From Mesaphorura yosii (lineage: Eukaryota > Arthropoda > Collembola > Poduromorpha > Tullbergiidae), in assembly GCA_009869945.1 (NCBI GenBank), contig WIXG01000077.1:124001-188000 (forward strand): a stretch of 64,000 nucleotides of DNA, in the 5' to 3' direction. The notes under the pieces are model-generated. The model saw only the letters and a list, made by a program, of their open reading frames with translations, was not told the DNA's origin and did not search any database. Shown here piece by piece: positions 1 to 14,600 of the stretch. The number at the start of each line of letters is the position of its first letter. The stretch's first letter is position 1. The position numbers and the translations under genes were made by a program.

Positions 1-3000
1 GGCGCCTGAATGATGAATTGGTTCTAATTTCTTTAATGAATGCACTATTCGATATTCCCATTCGCCATTTTCATGCCGTGGCCATTCAAGCTTGAAGTAG
101 GCGAAGGGAGTAGCAAGAAAGAAAGGGAAATGGTTATACAACAACTCGAGCATAACAAATGAAAGTGATTAACATTATGTTAACCCAATCAAAAGCAATG
201 CAAATCTATGCTGGCTGAATAAAAGAATTGCAGTGTGGGGAGAGAGTGCTTGATGCGTAAAGCAAAAGAGCGAACGAACCAGAAATGCCTATTTTGTCCT
301 TTGTTCATGAATCATGGATAAGCACAATAATAACAATAATAATTTGTGCCCTGTAGAGAAAGTGGGTTTGTGTATATTATTTAATCGAACTAACGAAGGT
401 CGCGGCGAGGGCGAAATCGACAAACCCAAAACATGTAATTTTAACCAGTTTGTATTTCGGGGATTGATGAGGTTTGCTCATGCAGCCACGCCTTCCACCA
501 TGGCCTCCATTCACGACAGGCCATTTCTGTCATCATTGTCTCCAGCGATAGTAATGTAGTGTTTCGTCAATAATAATTGATGCTATACTCCATTGAATTT
601 TTTGTGAGCCGAGATAATGATAACCTTTCACAGGCTGAGTGACTTTGATGCGATGAAGTAGACAAGCATGCAATGACACATCATACAACCGGACTCGTTG
701 ACTCCGACATAACAATTGAAACGTATGTTAACTTAGCTTTATGCTGTGATGTGAGAAACTCAAGCATCGACGAAACAACACATGTGGTGATGAGCACTGA
801 ATGAAGTGAAGTGACCCTCGTCAATTTGAGGAAATAGTCGTGTAGGCTCGAAGATAGTCAAGCCTAAGTCAATTTCAACCAGAAAGAACAGCCAGCACAT
901 GTAATTTTTTAATATTTCTAATTAAGTAAATTGAACACAACGGTTATGGTTTAGGGAGCTTTTGGCTTGTCTTACGTAATCCCTAAACAAAAGAACTGTT
1001 CAACTAAGTAATTGAATTGAACCAATTACAGGGCTTTACAGTTGTTTGAAACAGTACAGTACCAATGTTGTTAAAAAATCCGGCCGGCCGGTCGGGTTCA
1101 ATGGTTTACAATTCTTCTAATTAGAGTACATGCTTCATATTCCTGTTTTTACCGATTGTTTTGTCTGGAATTGGGTAAGATTTCTTGTTGTGCCGGTGTA
1201 AGTAGGCCAATCCATTAATGTCTTAAATGGACTTCACCCGCTTCTTCATTCTTCGACCAGTTCTTGGTTGCGGGGATTTGACGTTTTTGTTCTATAACGA
1301 CCTCACTTCAGAAACCCACTCACGAAAGGTGTTCTTGCCCTCGCGTTCGTGCTGCTCTCCACGCACGCCTGTAGGGAAAAGCGAGACGATTCATAATTTA
1401 ATACGTTTAATGGTACGGTTAGTTGTACAAGCCTACAACTAAGTGGTTTCAAATCGTCAAACATGGGCTGAACCAAAGCGAAGTAAATGATTGTCCAAAT
1501 GTTACAAGTGTACGCGGAATTTATAAGAAAAGTTTATCTGATAAAATAAGCATTTGAAGCCATAAAAAGTAAATAAGCAGACTGAACGAAGAAAGTGAGT
1601 TTTCGTGTAAGCAATATCCAAAAGACATTAGAGAAGGGTATTTGCGATTGCCTGGAAGCGTTGCTTGTGCCGGCGAACGCGAAATGGAATCCAGTCACAT
1701 TGTTTTTAGAGCAGAAGCTTTTGCTTTGTGGCAAATGAAAAATCAACTCATTTTCTGAATATATTATGCAATTTCAAGTTGCCAAACCTCCGACTTGAGT
1801 CGGGCTCAATGAAATGGTTTGCGTTATCGTTGAAAATAGTGCCTCTTAGCAAAGTTGGTCTAAGATCATATTTTGATGATAAAGCTGTGTCTCTGAGGCC
1901 AATGTACATTCACCAATTTCTGTGTTTAGTGCTGATGGAGTGCGGTTGTGGTGTGGTCCGTGTACTACTTTTACAATTTAAACGAAAGGCGATGTCTTCC
2001 ATCTGTATGAAACTCTAAAAGTGATGTTTGTAAATAACATGCGAGACGCACGTTTTATGACCAATTTATGCTCAATAACTTACACAACAATGCACTCCGC
2101 TTCACTGTATGATTCACTGTTATTGCGTATTGGTGAAGCTTCGAATCCAAGATCCGTAGCTTGGATTGCTGAGGGGTTCCAAAATAATATTGCATCGAAA
2201 TCATTGCATTACTTTCACCTCATACGCCTCTCGTATGCAGATTATGGGATTCTCTGGAGGCCTATCAAGATAAATACGCTTATATCTTATATCCTTAGTT
2301 TTGCAACATAAAATATGAAACGTAATGCTGCAATGCTTTCAGGAGAACGCATCCTACCAGCATATAAGGGCTTGGTTTATTATCGGAATGCCTTAGCGCG
2401 AAATCCATTTAAGTAGTTGCTTGGAGTGTCGTAAACAACACTTTAGACAATAGAAAGACCCCTGCTCGTAAATTTCGCCCATTTGCAAAGATGAGGTATT
2501 CCCACACTTTCTCCATGGCGCTGCTTTGTCGTGCCGCGGTTGGGAAGAAAAGGAGAAGTTATGAACCTACTTTTACTTCCCATGCCGTCCCTCATCATAA
2601 TACTGTACACTCAGTTTTCTCTTATTTTAAAAGATTTTGTATTAATGCTCCGCTGCATAAAAGGTACGCATGCAAAAAGTTTTCAGTCCTTTCCTTTTCC
2701 CGTCTGAAAGTAATGGCTGTGGTCCAATAAATTGATTATATCGCTCCTGGTTTTCTCTCACATCTTGTTCTTATCCGACGGGTTCCTTTACTCCCACAAA
2801 GTGCCCGCGTGGCGTTTCCTCGCTCATAAATTATGCAAAAGTTGTTAATGTGGTGCATTACGTCGTAAAAGGAAAGAGTGCGTGATTTTAAAATGAAATC
2901 GCGTCGCCGAAAGCATTTTGGTCATGATTCTTGCCCAGCTCGACAGACTGGATCGGCAGACTGAAATTCAGACACCCGTCGTTTGTTGCTCTGTGTAAAA

Positions 3001-5560
3001 GTTAGGCATCTTTGCGGTGAGATATTTTGCATTTCCACCAGGTACGTTTGTAATGCATAGAGCGAAAGATCCTTCGGTTCCTTTCTTCATTGACAGCTCT
3101 CTTCATCCTAGACAAAATTAAGACTTTTCACCTCTTCGGAAATGCTGCTGCAAGAAATCAGCTATAATCTCCAGTGAATACGAATTCTGCAGCAGCGGAA
3201 GATGTGCAACAGTATCAATATGCACGGCCCTTGGCAATCTTGTGTGGTCGCTGCAAGTCGCAACTGACTCAAATAAATATGCCAACATTTTTGGACTGGA
3301 ATCAAATTGATGCACTCAGTGCAGTCTCCAGACAATGCTTCGTTACTCGTATCAACCATCAACTGCAATTCCGCAAAGCCATTAACTGATGTCATCTTCA
3401 GAGAAGAGAACAGAAAAGCAAAAGGCATCATGGACGGAAAGAGTTCGGAAACCTTAAGCGTAATAATGCTGGGCTGCAATGCTGGCATTCCATTTCAACT
3501 CTGGCTCGTCGAGAATGTATCTCAGCGGAATTGCTCGTTGTTTTATTTTTTGCTTCTCTTATTCTTGCAGCGTCTTTCATTTTCTCGCTTTAGGTTAAAA
3601 AATACGCACTTTTCGTGCCTCCACTTTGTCTGGTGAAAGCAAACGCATTAATTTTTGCCGTTAGACTTCTTCACGCATTCCTAACACGACTTTTCAACTA
3701 AATGGTATTAATACATGCTCAAGTTCGAAAGAATCCCAGCGTATCCTTTCAGTCCCGACCTCGCAGTGAGCAGAATCCGTGACCATGCCTTGGCATGGCA
3801 TGGCTTAAGTAGAGACATGAAGAAAGAACGGACGACTGACTGAAAGCAAAAACCCAAAGACGAAATGAAGACGCGAGGAACGAAGAGTGGTAGAATTAAA
3901 CTTTATATTTCTACATTGAGATTTTTATTCTACTGGGCTTACAGTTGTAAAAGATGCTTCTTTTGTATTTGGGACTCGGTCCTGCATGCTAGAAGCAATC
4001 ATCTTCGCTGTTGTGCGCCATTTTAAGACCCGTATTATTTCACGGGTAGAGGGCTAGGAAGAAAAATATGGAATGATATTTCTTTGGGGCTCCAGCGTCA
4101 GTGTCTTAGGCTCTCGCTCTTTTCGTATGCTCAACAATATAATTTGAATATATTGCGAACACATTTTACTATACGGTGTAATATAATACGCAACCAGAGG
4201 CTCAGATTTCTAACCCTTTCCTTTCCGGAGTAGGATGTAAGAAAGTGCTGAAATACTTTTAAATGAGAGATTTTTCATTAAAATGAATAGAACAACTTTT
4301 TCTTTTCTTACGCCCAGGATTCGTCTACATTGTGATTATGATGCAGAAATAGGAGTAAACGCGAGAAGAAGATTTACAAAATTCCCCACAGTAGTCCAGA
4401 GTGGTGATGTACGCGTCTTCGTCTTCCCCATCTGTGAGCACCTAGTTCAATTAAAAATCATGAAAATTTTAATGATTTCGCACTCCATGCATATAAATTA
4501 TAATGACGTAGCTATGAAAGCTATACGTAAGTTGTATTATTAAAATTTTGAGCGAGATGCTAGGGGTATGCGTCTTTTAATAAGAAAAAATGAATTGCAT
4601 TAAATCGGACTGCTATTTCGGGCCCCCAAGCACATTATTTAAGTCTCCATCCAATAATCCTCCAACTGAATATATGCATTAATCGACTTACTAAGGTTTC
4701 AGTCAGAAGTGCACAGTTTCGCTTCGTGCCTTCTGTCCTTTCTCCATTCCTGACACTTTATTGGTCATATTCAAATCGTGGTCGTGATAGTTTACTTGGT
4801 CTGATAAACTCTTCTCCTTCTTCGTGTCGAGATCTTGGGACTAACGTTTTTAATGAAAGACGTTCAGTTGTTAGCTTAAGAAGTTTGTAAGTCAACTCGG
4901 GCCAGTCAGATCAGATTCGGATGCGAAAGCACGATTATGAGTAGAACGAAAACAGGAACAGGAAGCGAGTCTTCGAAAATTATAATTAACACTAATTGCG
5001 TAATGGGTTCTTCGTTGGCGGCTTCAATTTCTCTCTTGAGTGTCGTAACATGAGATATTATGGCTCTCTCATATCACGAGTGTATGACCTGAAGATACAT
5101 AATGCGATGTTCCGAGTAATGGTTTGAATGAACGCTACTCGACCTGCTCAATGATAACGACGACACCGAGCTGTAGTTACCTAATGTTTTTGTAACACAA
5201 ATACAATACAACATTAAATGGTGAGCAAAGTCCATGTAATGCCATGCTCAGACTAAAATGAAGTATCATAATTGAGTTTGGGGAAATCAGCAGTCAGCAG
5301 AGTTCAGCCCAAACGCAGACAATTCAGCGTGGCATGAGGCAGTGAAAGCACAAAAACTTTTACAACACACACGCGTGCGTTGAGTGCTGAATAGGAACAG
5401 CAGCGCTTTAGTCCTTGGCAGTATTACAGCATTAGTGGCCCTAATCCACATGCCAGTCTGCGGCTAGAGAGAAAGTTTAATTCTTCCTCGGTAGCCATGC
5501 TATGTCTATACCATTTGTTAAGTATACTGTGATTGTGACTGTCTGTCATTTATTTTCCAG
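1..5560. other. No recognised gene; probably 5' intron of side gene 1
   Basis: Only chance-length ORFs on both strands. I looked for a signal-peptide exon ending one base into a codon, as exon 1 requires, and found none convincing. A GC palindrome, CCGGCCGGCCGG, stands out at about 1080. The stretch is most likely part of a long first intron. Confidence 0.5.
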
Positions 5561-5696
5561 CCGTGCCCGAAATTGAAATCGAGTCAATACTTGGCGGCAG
5601 AGCAGAACTTCCATGTGATGTGAACCCAACGCGACGTGATGACTCCGTTCATATGGTTCTCTGGTTCCGTGATGATTTTGGTAAACCAGTCTATAG
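5561..5696 (+). CDS. side: side gene 1, exon 1 seen: start of Ig1
   Basis: Acceptor ttttccag, donor AG|gtaagt. It enters with two bases of a split codon and leaves two bases of the next. It encodes residues 1-44, with the B-strand cysteine in L-P-C-D-V and the core tryptophan in V-L-W-F-R-D. The mature Side ectodomain normally starts about here, so the missing upstream exon should hold little more than the signal peptide. Confidence 0.9.
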
Positions 5697-8600
5697 GTAA
5701 GTGATTCTTGTTTGATCCCCGTCTGTCAGCCTGTGCATTGTGCAGAAGAATGGAAGGTTGACGGGTTTAGCGGACGATTTTCTACCCCTTTGATTAAGTC
5801 ATGTATTATTTATCTCGACTGCTGGGCGGAAGATGGATGCGCCTTCATTTCCCATTTTCCACGCATAATATGGATAGCCTTGCAGGAAATGCAATGCAAA
5901 CAAAGAAAGGGCGAGTTGCAACCTCATTTCTTGCGTTGTGTTCAGAGGAATTAGGAAATGGCGCCTGGGGACAAATGAAATTCAAAATTAGCTCCTGTTC
6001 CTGCGATGCCACATATTCAATTAAGAATCCCGTTCTGATATTTCACGCATGTAGTAATTTGGTCCAAATTAAATTTACAAGGGAATTTCTCAAGTTAATC
6101 GTCAGAATAGAATGGGATAAACTTGCACTTTATGCAAACTCGCTGCTGGTGAGGTGAATTTGCAACTTAAAAGTTTCTCGGAAACTTTTGTGGGAGTTGC
6201 TGCGCAGAAACGACTGATTAGTCATCATTGCAATTATTTTATGTCTAAAAGTCGTTCATTTCCATTTCCGTTCGCTCGTGATGGTGATTATTATCTTGTC
6301 ACCTCCTCCAGTAGTCGAATCACATTTACAAAGCAGAACGAGGAACCTTATAAGCTGAACCCTAAACCTTGTTCTATAGAAGTTTGCGTTGCCCGCCTTC
6401 AGGAGTCGGGCTGACGGAAACGAAACTGCACATTACAATAAATAAAGGGGCATTACTACATGTTGTAACTTTTTTCTATTTTCTATTGAATGACAGTTTG
6501 GATGTACGTGGAAAGCCATTTAGTTCCGCGCGTCATTGGTCTTCATCAATGTTATTTGGCACACGAGCCCATTTCCGGACTGTTACCGAGCCTGCACGCC
6601 TTGTGATTGAAAATGTCAAATTGACCGACGAAGGTAAAGTGTTCCGAATAATGTGTCTGGATGAAACGTTATATGTACTTCCACAACCGGGCACGTCCCA
6701 CCGCTCTGTCCTGCCTTGCCGTCGCTGGCGACCAAACTGCCGGAGCGGTGAAACATTCATGAACACGTGTAAATTGTGAGCGAAGGAGGAATAATTAGTT
6801 TTCTTTCGCTCGTACATCTTCACCGAAAGCGCCCATTTAGTCAATCTAATCACTATGCTCTCTTCCTGTTCTGTCTGCTCACAGGCCTCTACAGATGTCG
6901 GACTGACTTTAAGAATACTCCAACAAGAAACTTTCGCTTCAATCTCACTGTTTTAGGTAAACAAAATCCTTACACACTTGCCAAGCCAAGTCACAAGTTT
7001 TCACTCTCCACGTGCAGGCATTCGGAAATGAAAGCTTGTGTTGCGATATGTTTGAGATTCGAGAAATCAAGGGAAGTAAGAGACGTAGAATGCAGACATC
7101 AAAAATTCATATTCATGTTGCATTCCGCACTCTTATATCGCACACCTCAGCGCAACATATAGGTTCATTTCAAATTTGAATAATTAATTGGTGTGCGTCG
7201 GAATTAATGCAAAATGGAGCCTGAAAATTCAACGTGGGAGGTGGATGCATGCACACGAAGTGTGGGCTTCGGAGGCATTTCGATGGCTTCCTGCTCACAC
7301 ACTTTTAATTTATTCAACGACTCATCATTCATTCGTTCCTGTTTGTTTTCTGCAGTGCCTCCGGAATCTGTCTCAATCCATGATGCCAGCGGCAGACTCC
7401 TCACAAGCGTTGTGGGCCCGCTGCGGGAAGGCTCGGATTTGTCGCTCGCCTGTAAAGTTCGTGGAGGTAAGGCTCGTTCGCTCATTCACTATTTCAAATT
7501 CGAGCTCAGATCAAAGTATAAATTGTGCTCAGATTTTATAGCTTACTGCAAATTGCTGTATCGTTTTCGTATTCTGAACAAGAACTAACTTCAGGGTTGA
7601 GAGTATTTCAGCAAGATTTTGATTCATTTTATTGTATCCAGAGATGAATCATATTTTGATCGAAAACCATTCCATTTCCCAATGGCTCTCTGTGCTACTC
7701 TTGAATCAGGGTATTGACAATACAATTTTGGGAAGGAATCCTTTCGGCTGTAAAAGTATATGATATCGTAAAACTCAAAGCGTAGTGCATAATGTAACTT
7801 TATTATTCACCTGAGCGTGATTTGAGTCGCAGGACCGTTGAATCATGTGTCTTCGTTCAACGTCCTTGTGTTTCTTTCTTGTGCGTAGAGATTGCGTACC
7901 AAAAAATTCATAACTTCATGATTCATATCCCTGTCCAGTTTCCTGCACGGTTCTGGTGCAGATTCCATTATGAATTATTTAGACGTTTGTATTGTTTTAC
8001 CTGTCTGTCACCTGTTCTGAGACGCTGATGCTCCCATAAATATTTAAAGAGACTGCAACGTGAAAGTTCTCACCAAGTACATTCGTCACTCCCCATGAAG
8101 CTCAAGGTTCAACTTCCAAATTATTATTCGGGTTCTCATACGTAGGCGTAGGCCCCCTTCTGCCGTGTTGGTGTTTCTAAGAATGTGCTACCGTTTCACT
8201 TAAAAAGAGATTGGGACCCAATAATTAATTTCATGCGTGCACGTTAAATGACCACCCTCGTCAAATGCTGCTGCCCACGTGCCAGAGCGGTGCAGGTGCA
8301 GACTCTTTTAGCTGTCCTAAGCCTAAACCCTCTCTGTAATCAGTTACCTCACAATTTAGTCTGTAGGTTTGCCTTGCCTTCGATACAATCGCCTGATTCT
8401 TTCCGCTGTCAGAATTTGCGCAATCGTGCAAACTGAACAAAAACACGATCATGAAATGTTAAAGAAACTTACACCAAAATTGTGTTCTGCAGTGAGAAAG
8501 CAAAATGCAATTTCCTTTGATGAGTTTATCGGAAGAGTGTTCCCGCCACCCATGCACCCTCGGCCCACATATTTCCTGAACTGTGCATGATGCGATATTG

Positions 8601-11600
8601 TGGGATTACATCTGCATGTAGCATGTTCCACGTCTGTCGAAAAGATTGTTTCATTATTATTCGTGCGCGAGAGAAAGTTTGAGATTGCAAATATTTTTCT
8701 GTTCACTCTCCTGAACTGAGCTGAGCTGTGAAAAACATGCATCACGATTGCGCTCCTGACATGCAATACTCTATTTGCTAATAACACCGCGTCTCAGCGT
8801 GCTGTGTGATAAACGAACGGTGAGCGAAAGCTGGCTGGGTGGTAAGCAGAATGGCAGAAATAAATATAGTTTGTGTGCACTTGATTTAATCTTTGCATGT
8901 ACGTGAAATAACATTTTGGCGGAATCAGACTACTCACGAACGCCAACGCGATTCACGGCTGGAACGCTTTGCGAAAAGAGCAGAAATGTGGCTTGGCGTT
9001 GCTGCAGACCTGGACTCTACGACATTAAGAATGGATACTCTTCTTTGTTCCATTGCTGCTGCCACTACAATTACTTGTGTTTGTCATCTGAAGATTTTGC
9101 CATCCACGTCTTGGTGCGCTTTTTCTGTCCACGACACGGCACGATTGAATAAGAACGGGCACAAACCTAAGCCCTTCGAAGGCAAAGTCGGCACACTCTT
9201 GAGATTTTTGTTTTTCTTCATTATGTAAATGACAAGACACAAAGAAGTAACTTTTCAATCGTAAACTTTAATAAGATAAGGTAAAGAAAGCAAAGTAGGC
9301 TAAAGTCGCGTACATACAAAGGGAAAGAATAACATAAAGTCTTCAACTGTGTTTGTGCTCGCTGATTGTGAGAGTTTCTTGATCCTTTTCAGTTTACTTT
9401 CTTTTTTTTACTTTACTTTGCAGTTGCACTGATTTCTTCGCCTTCAACTGTGGCGTGGGCGTCCTTTCATTGCGTTTCATTTGTAGAAATTCGTGTATGC
9501 AAATAAGCTCTCTTCATTCTTATGTTATGTCGCCTGAGCTACTCCACAGCGTAGCACGGTGCCAAGTTCTCTGATTACGTAGAAAATGACTTGAGAAAAA
9601 ATACACTGTCCATTTGCGAAGATTGAGTTGGAATAGCCATCGACCATTTACCCAGAATTACCGGATAGCGGAATGGGGGGAAAAGTTCATAAGAGGAAAA
9701 CCTCCAAATATGTTCCGTGACTCTGCTTCGAACATCCTTCAATTCAACTCTGGTCATCTCGCCTTGCAATACACAAATAGCAAATTGCTTTTGTTTTGTT
9801 CTACTGACCTCACATACGGAAACAAATGTGGAAGAACCTGTAAAACGTTTTTATCGTATGAAAGTTTTATAGTACGTCAGTGTTTGACTAGATTAATGAC
9901 GCCCAGAAGTCGAGTAACCTGATTCACGGAACCAATAATCAATTGAAATGATTTTCAATTTCAAGAACATACCATACTGAGATTACTACCATGCGTATCG
10001 ATTGAGCTATTGTGCGGGACGTCGAGCAGCGGTTTAAACTGTTTAGTCGGTGCAAGAGCGTAGAAACTATATATAAATCTCCGCAACACAGCGAAATGCA
10101 GTGGTGAAAGCGGTGGTGTGATATTCTGGAAGTTGGGACCAGATTTTGGAAGTTTGGCCCGTCAAAACCAAAATATTGATCAAAAGTCCGTCTGTCAGTC
10201 CAAACAAAATGTTCAGTTGACTGGTCTTTCACCTCGAATTGCTCACTTTCATTGTTCAAAGTTCACAGACTGACTGAGTTGACTTTGAAGCATCAAATCC
10301 TTGGCAGTGTACTGCGAAAGATAATATTTAGAGTTGATTTTAGACAGCAGAGAAGATCAGTCAACTGAATGCTGAATGCTACACAGTGAACGGAGGAGAT
10401 GTGCATGGCCCTTTCATTGTATAAATTGGGGAATATGAAAAATAGAAATTTTGAGCGCTGCGCTGCTCACACTGGCTTACCTTAATAGCTAACATTTGTC
10501 AGCAATATTACAGCTTCGTGCTTTCACTCCAAACATTAGGCTATTCGGCTACTGGAGTAGACGCTCACGTATTTTGGTCGTGCGTTTTGCAAAGTCTCGT
10601 ACGATGTTGCCGTATTCCCAATGAAGCAGTTAGTGGAACAGCCGAATCGTACTCACAGTAGGGCTGATGCAAAGAGTAAAAGTCGTTATTGTGACTGTGA
10701 CTATTCTCCAGACATCTGCTGGGCTGAGCCTGTGCGTTCACTTTGTATGTCAATAACACTCCTTGCCATTCATGTATTAGTCCTTTGTGCTCATTTTTTC
10801 CTCTTTATTGTTGCTCTTATTCTTTCCCAGACAGTTACCTGCCCTACGTTTCATTCTCTTTCGCAATTCCGCGACTCTGAATTCCCACTTCTTTCACTTT
10901 GCCTTTTGCCACTCTGTTTAATGGATTTTGGTTCATCCTACTGCATTATACATATGCACATATAAAGCTTATTATGAGAAGCAGGGATGGAGAGACAAAT
11001 AATATTCACTTTTAGTGCGGGACGAGAAAGCAAGCGACGGAATGCTTTCACTTTTATGATTTCCATTTTCACGTGCCCGGTTGACATGCTCTCTCTAATC
11101 CTAACTTTACTTTTGTGCTTGTGTTGTGTTTGCAGGTGCTATAGCATAAGCATCAGGGTGTTATGCCGGATATTCGTGTACTTAAAAGAGTTGAGGATCG
11201 CTCAAATTACTTGATTAAGAACGAAATCCGTAGACCGAAGCATTGTTCACCCAGCAGTGCCAAATCTTGCGAATAATGTAATGGGCAATAAAAATATGGA
11301 CCATGGCCGTGCGATCTAGATTTACGATTATTGAATCGCCCTGATTTTAACGTTTTCCAACATCTGGCCCACGTGCTCAATAGAGGTGTTGGTCCTGCTG
11401 GTTATGTCTATAAAATGGATTTATATTTTCAGGATTAACAATATTAAATGAAGTCATTAACCCAAGTGGTGCACGAGATTCTAGAATGTACCAAACCTTA
11501 CCCTGTCCACGAATAAATATTTCAATTTCCTCCTATCTTGCGCTAGCCAACCATTCCATGGCAGGCAGTCGGATCTCGTGCTACCGCAATCATTAACCTA

Positions 11601-14600
11601 TGGATAACACTCATCATAATGATTCTAGAGAAACTTTATCTCATCTGAGTTATAAAAATGCACTTCAAGTGTTCCATCGCACATATTTGCAAGGCAGAAC
11701 AAACATACGACGTTTGGATTAGCTGTGACGAACGAAAATATGATTTGCTGGCATCATCACACCGCAAACCATGCCATATTTTAAATGAATTTCTACAGGG
11801 CGAAACTGAAAGGTTTCACTTGTCACCTCTGTAAACTGTGTTGAATCTCATATGTGCTTGCTCAGCTCTGTGGAGATTCAATTTCATTTCCCGGTAGGTA
11901 AATACTGCATTATGGAATTGAACCGGGAAGAGAAGTGGAAAAAGTAAATTTCGCACTTTCTTTTCCTACCTACTGCCTTATGTGTACTTCTTTTTTTCCG
12001 TGGGCTTTCAATTACCCATCTCCCAGCTTCAGGTTTAGACCTATGCGTGCAGAAATACAAACTCGTTTTACTCCCTCGTGCCGTAAGTCAGTTACATCGA
12101 AGGTTTCAGATTTGCCGGGCAGAATTTATTCTCGTTTCGCCTAGTTATCGGTCAACACAATCCTGAATTAAACGGCTTGCTTCCTGTGCCGCCATCGGCG
12201 CCCGTGCTGTGTCCTGTCCTGTCATGTCCAGAGTGTATCATATCCGGTGTCTCTGAAATCTCAAGGACAGAAACTCAAAGACCGAAAACATTGTGAGTCA
12301 ACAGGAAAGGGTTAACTCTGCTTTCTTTCTGCTTGCTTACCTCTCCCACTTCGCTTCTTCTTGGACTTGCGATTCATACTTTGACACATTCGTATTCGTT
12401 GGTCCTAAAAGAAGCTGGAAACCACAAAGCTATCTCACGCACTCATCGCCATACACTCACCATACACCCATCCACTACCATTCACCACTCGCTCCACTCG
12501 GAATCTTTTCATGATGTCAGTTTCTTGCAATGCATGACTGACTATTCCTTTCCTAGCTCTTCATCGCTTCATGTATGTATGACATTATGAAGCCCGAAGG
12601 GAGAAATTGTAGCGTAGCATAACAACTGCCTCACTCATGACACGATTCACGATATGAGAGCTATGCAAACAAACCGAGCCAAGCTAAGCCAGCCCTCTCA
12701 TCCCTTACCGTACCGTGGCTTGCATTCGCATTGCATCAAAGACAGCATCAGCATCCACTTCGTCGAGAATTCTTCCACTTCTGTCCTGTCACCTTCTCCG
12801 CAGCCTGCGTTTCTCTTACTGTAGTAAAGCACAGAGAAACGCATGAAATGTGTCTCTGGGTAAATGTCGAGTGTGTGCGGGACAAAAGCAGAATTTTACA
12901 GAATGTCTGTGTGTCACAGACACTTTTCCCGTCGTCCATCTGTCATCTTTCATACGCTCTCTTGCGACGCCAGTTTCAAAATTAATCCTGTTGTTCCTTG
13001 GTCGGTCGCCCTTCCATATCTTTAAGATTTCTCGAATTTTTTTTGGTTCTCCTTCGCTTGTCACAGCAAGTAGTGTTCCGAAATAATAAAGTGCAGGCGG
13101 GTAGACGACGGTGGCATGAAACCTTCCATTTCTTCTGCTTCTGTAGCTCGAGCTTGAATACTTTTCGCATGTACTTTTCGGATTTACTCAAGTCATCATG
13201 TGTCATCATTCTCAACTCGGCTCAAACGCCGAAAAGCTACGGCAGACATATATAAATATTTCTCTTCTACTCACGCCTTCTCTCCTCTTACCTTAATGGA
13301 GGCGTATGAAAGCTCTTTTACGCGTATGTGCACCATCCCTGAAGGTATTTACTTAATCTTTTCTGATTTTGACTCATTTTTGTATTTTATCATCTTCTAA
13401 CTGCGCAGCACGCGGTGGCAGTCGTCTCGCTGAACTACAAGAGTGCAGCAGTTAATAATAATAATATTTATTAATAATGTAGTGGAAATAAGCTCCAGGA
13501 AAGGGTTCACCAGCTTAAAGTAAATAGATGTTTATATTACTTCTTGTATTTGCTCTGCCGGCTACCTCTTAAGCATAGTAATTAGGTTCGCAAAGAAAGT
13601 TATTACTTTATCCGTTCGTCTTGGGCCAGACTGAGCAAGGCAATATTGCTCGTTCGTGAGCAGATTTTGTGTTATTGTTCTTTTGTTACCCCAAACAGAA
13701 TATAATTACGTTCTTATTTCTGTTCTACTTTCTTAAACAGCTTTATTCGTGTTTCAGCTTCAAAATTCGAGCGAGGAACCTTTTGTAATAAAGTTCACTA
13801 CAATTCCTTCACAGGGCATGCTAAGTTAAATTTAAATGGCACACGACGTAGCATGGGGAAGGTAAAGATGAAAGACTGAAAGTATATTACTTAACGCTAA
13901 TCCTGAGACATAATTACGAAACAAGATTTATAATGCATTGCAGCTCTTACAACTTCAAAGGAATCCTTTCACTCCTAGTAAGGCAATGCTTGCTCTTCCG
14001 TGCTTCGCATTTCTTTGCAATGAAAAATAATAAATGGTAAACAATTTACGGGGATTTGCACACCAATAGCATTTTAAGCTTCAATAAAAGTTTGTGCATA
14101 AGATGGATACACTTGGCTCAGCTAAAGGCTTGGTCTGACGTGGTGGATGTGATTATAGACTAGCCAAAGCTGAACATGGGAACGGAGCTCATCCTTAGTG
14201 GTTTGAAATGCTATAGAAATGTGGTGCTTACTGAATGGTTGCAGCAAAGTTTTTCGACGAAATGTTCATTAACTTTGGGCTGCAGTTTTGACGTCTTCAA
14301 ATTCAATCGCGATCTTAGCGAATAAACTAATAAACATGCATCTGCATTGCGTTGACGGTGCAGTGGTATGGAAAGTCAATCTGGGGCTCATACCTTAGCT
14401 CAGGGTCATAACCACCGACCTTGCAAAATACGAAGAGGCACAGGGAAGGTTTAAGCTGCCGTTTAAGCGGATTAGATTAGAATGAGTAATTATAAATTCT
14501 CCTGCATGCATGGCCTAAAAGGTCTTTCCATGCTCGGTTCGGCTTGACTTGGATTACCTTGGCTTTGCGTTTCCAGGTTAAACAACTAATACAAGTTGCT

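Noticed and set aside
314-559. An asparagine-run ORF at the left edge, considered as a first exon of side gene 1
   Set aside because: There is no hydrophobic signal peptide and no donor leaving one base of a codon, as exon 1 needs.
1130-1177. A short ATG-led segment ending at a gtaaga donor, considered as the signal-peptide exon
   Set aside because: The peptide is not hydrophobic enough and the phase does not fit exon 1.
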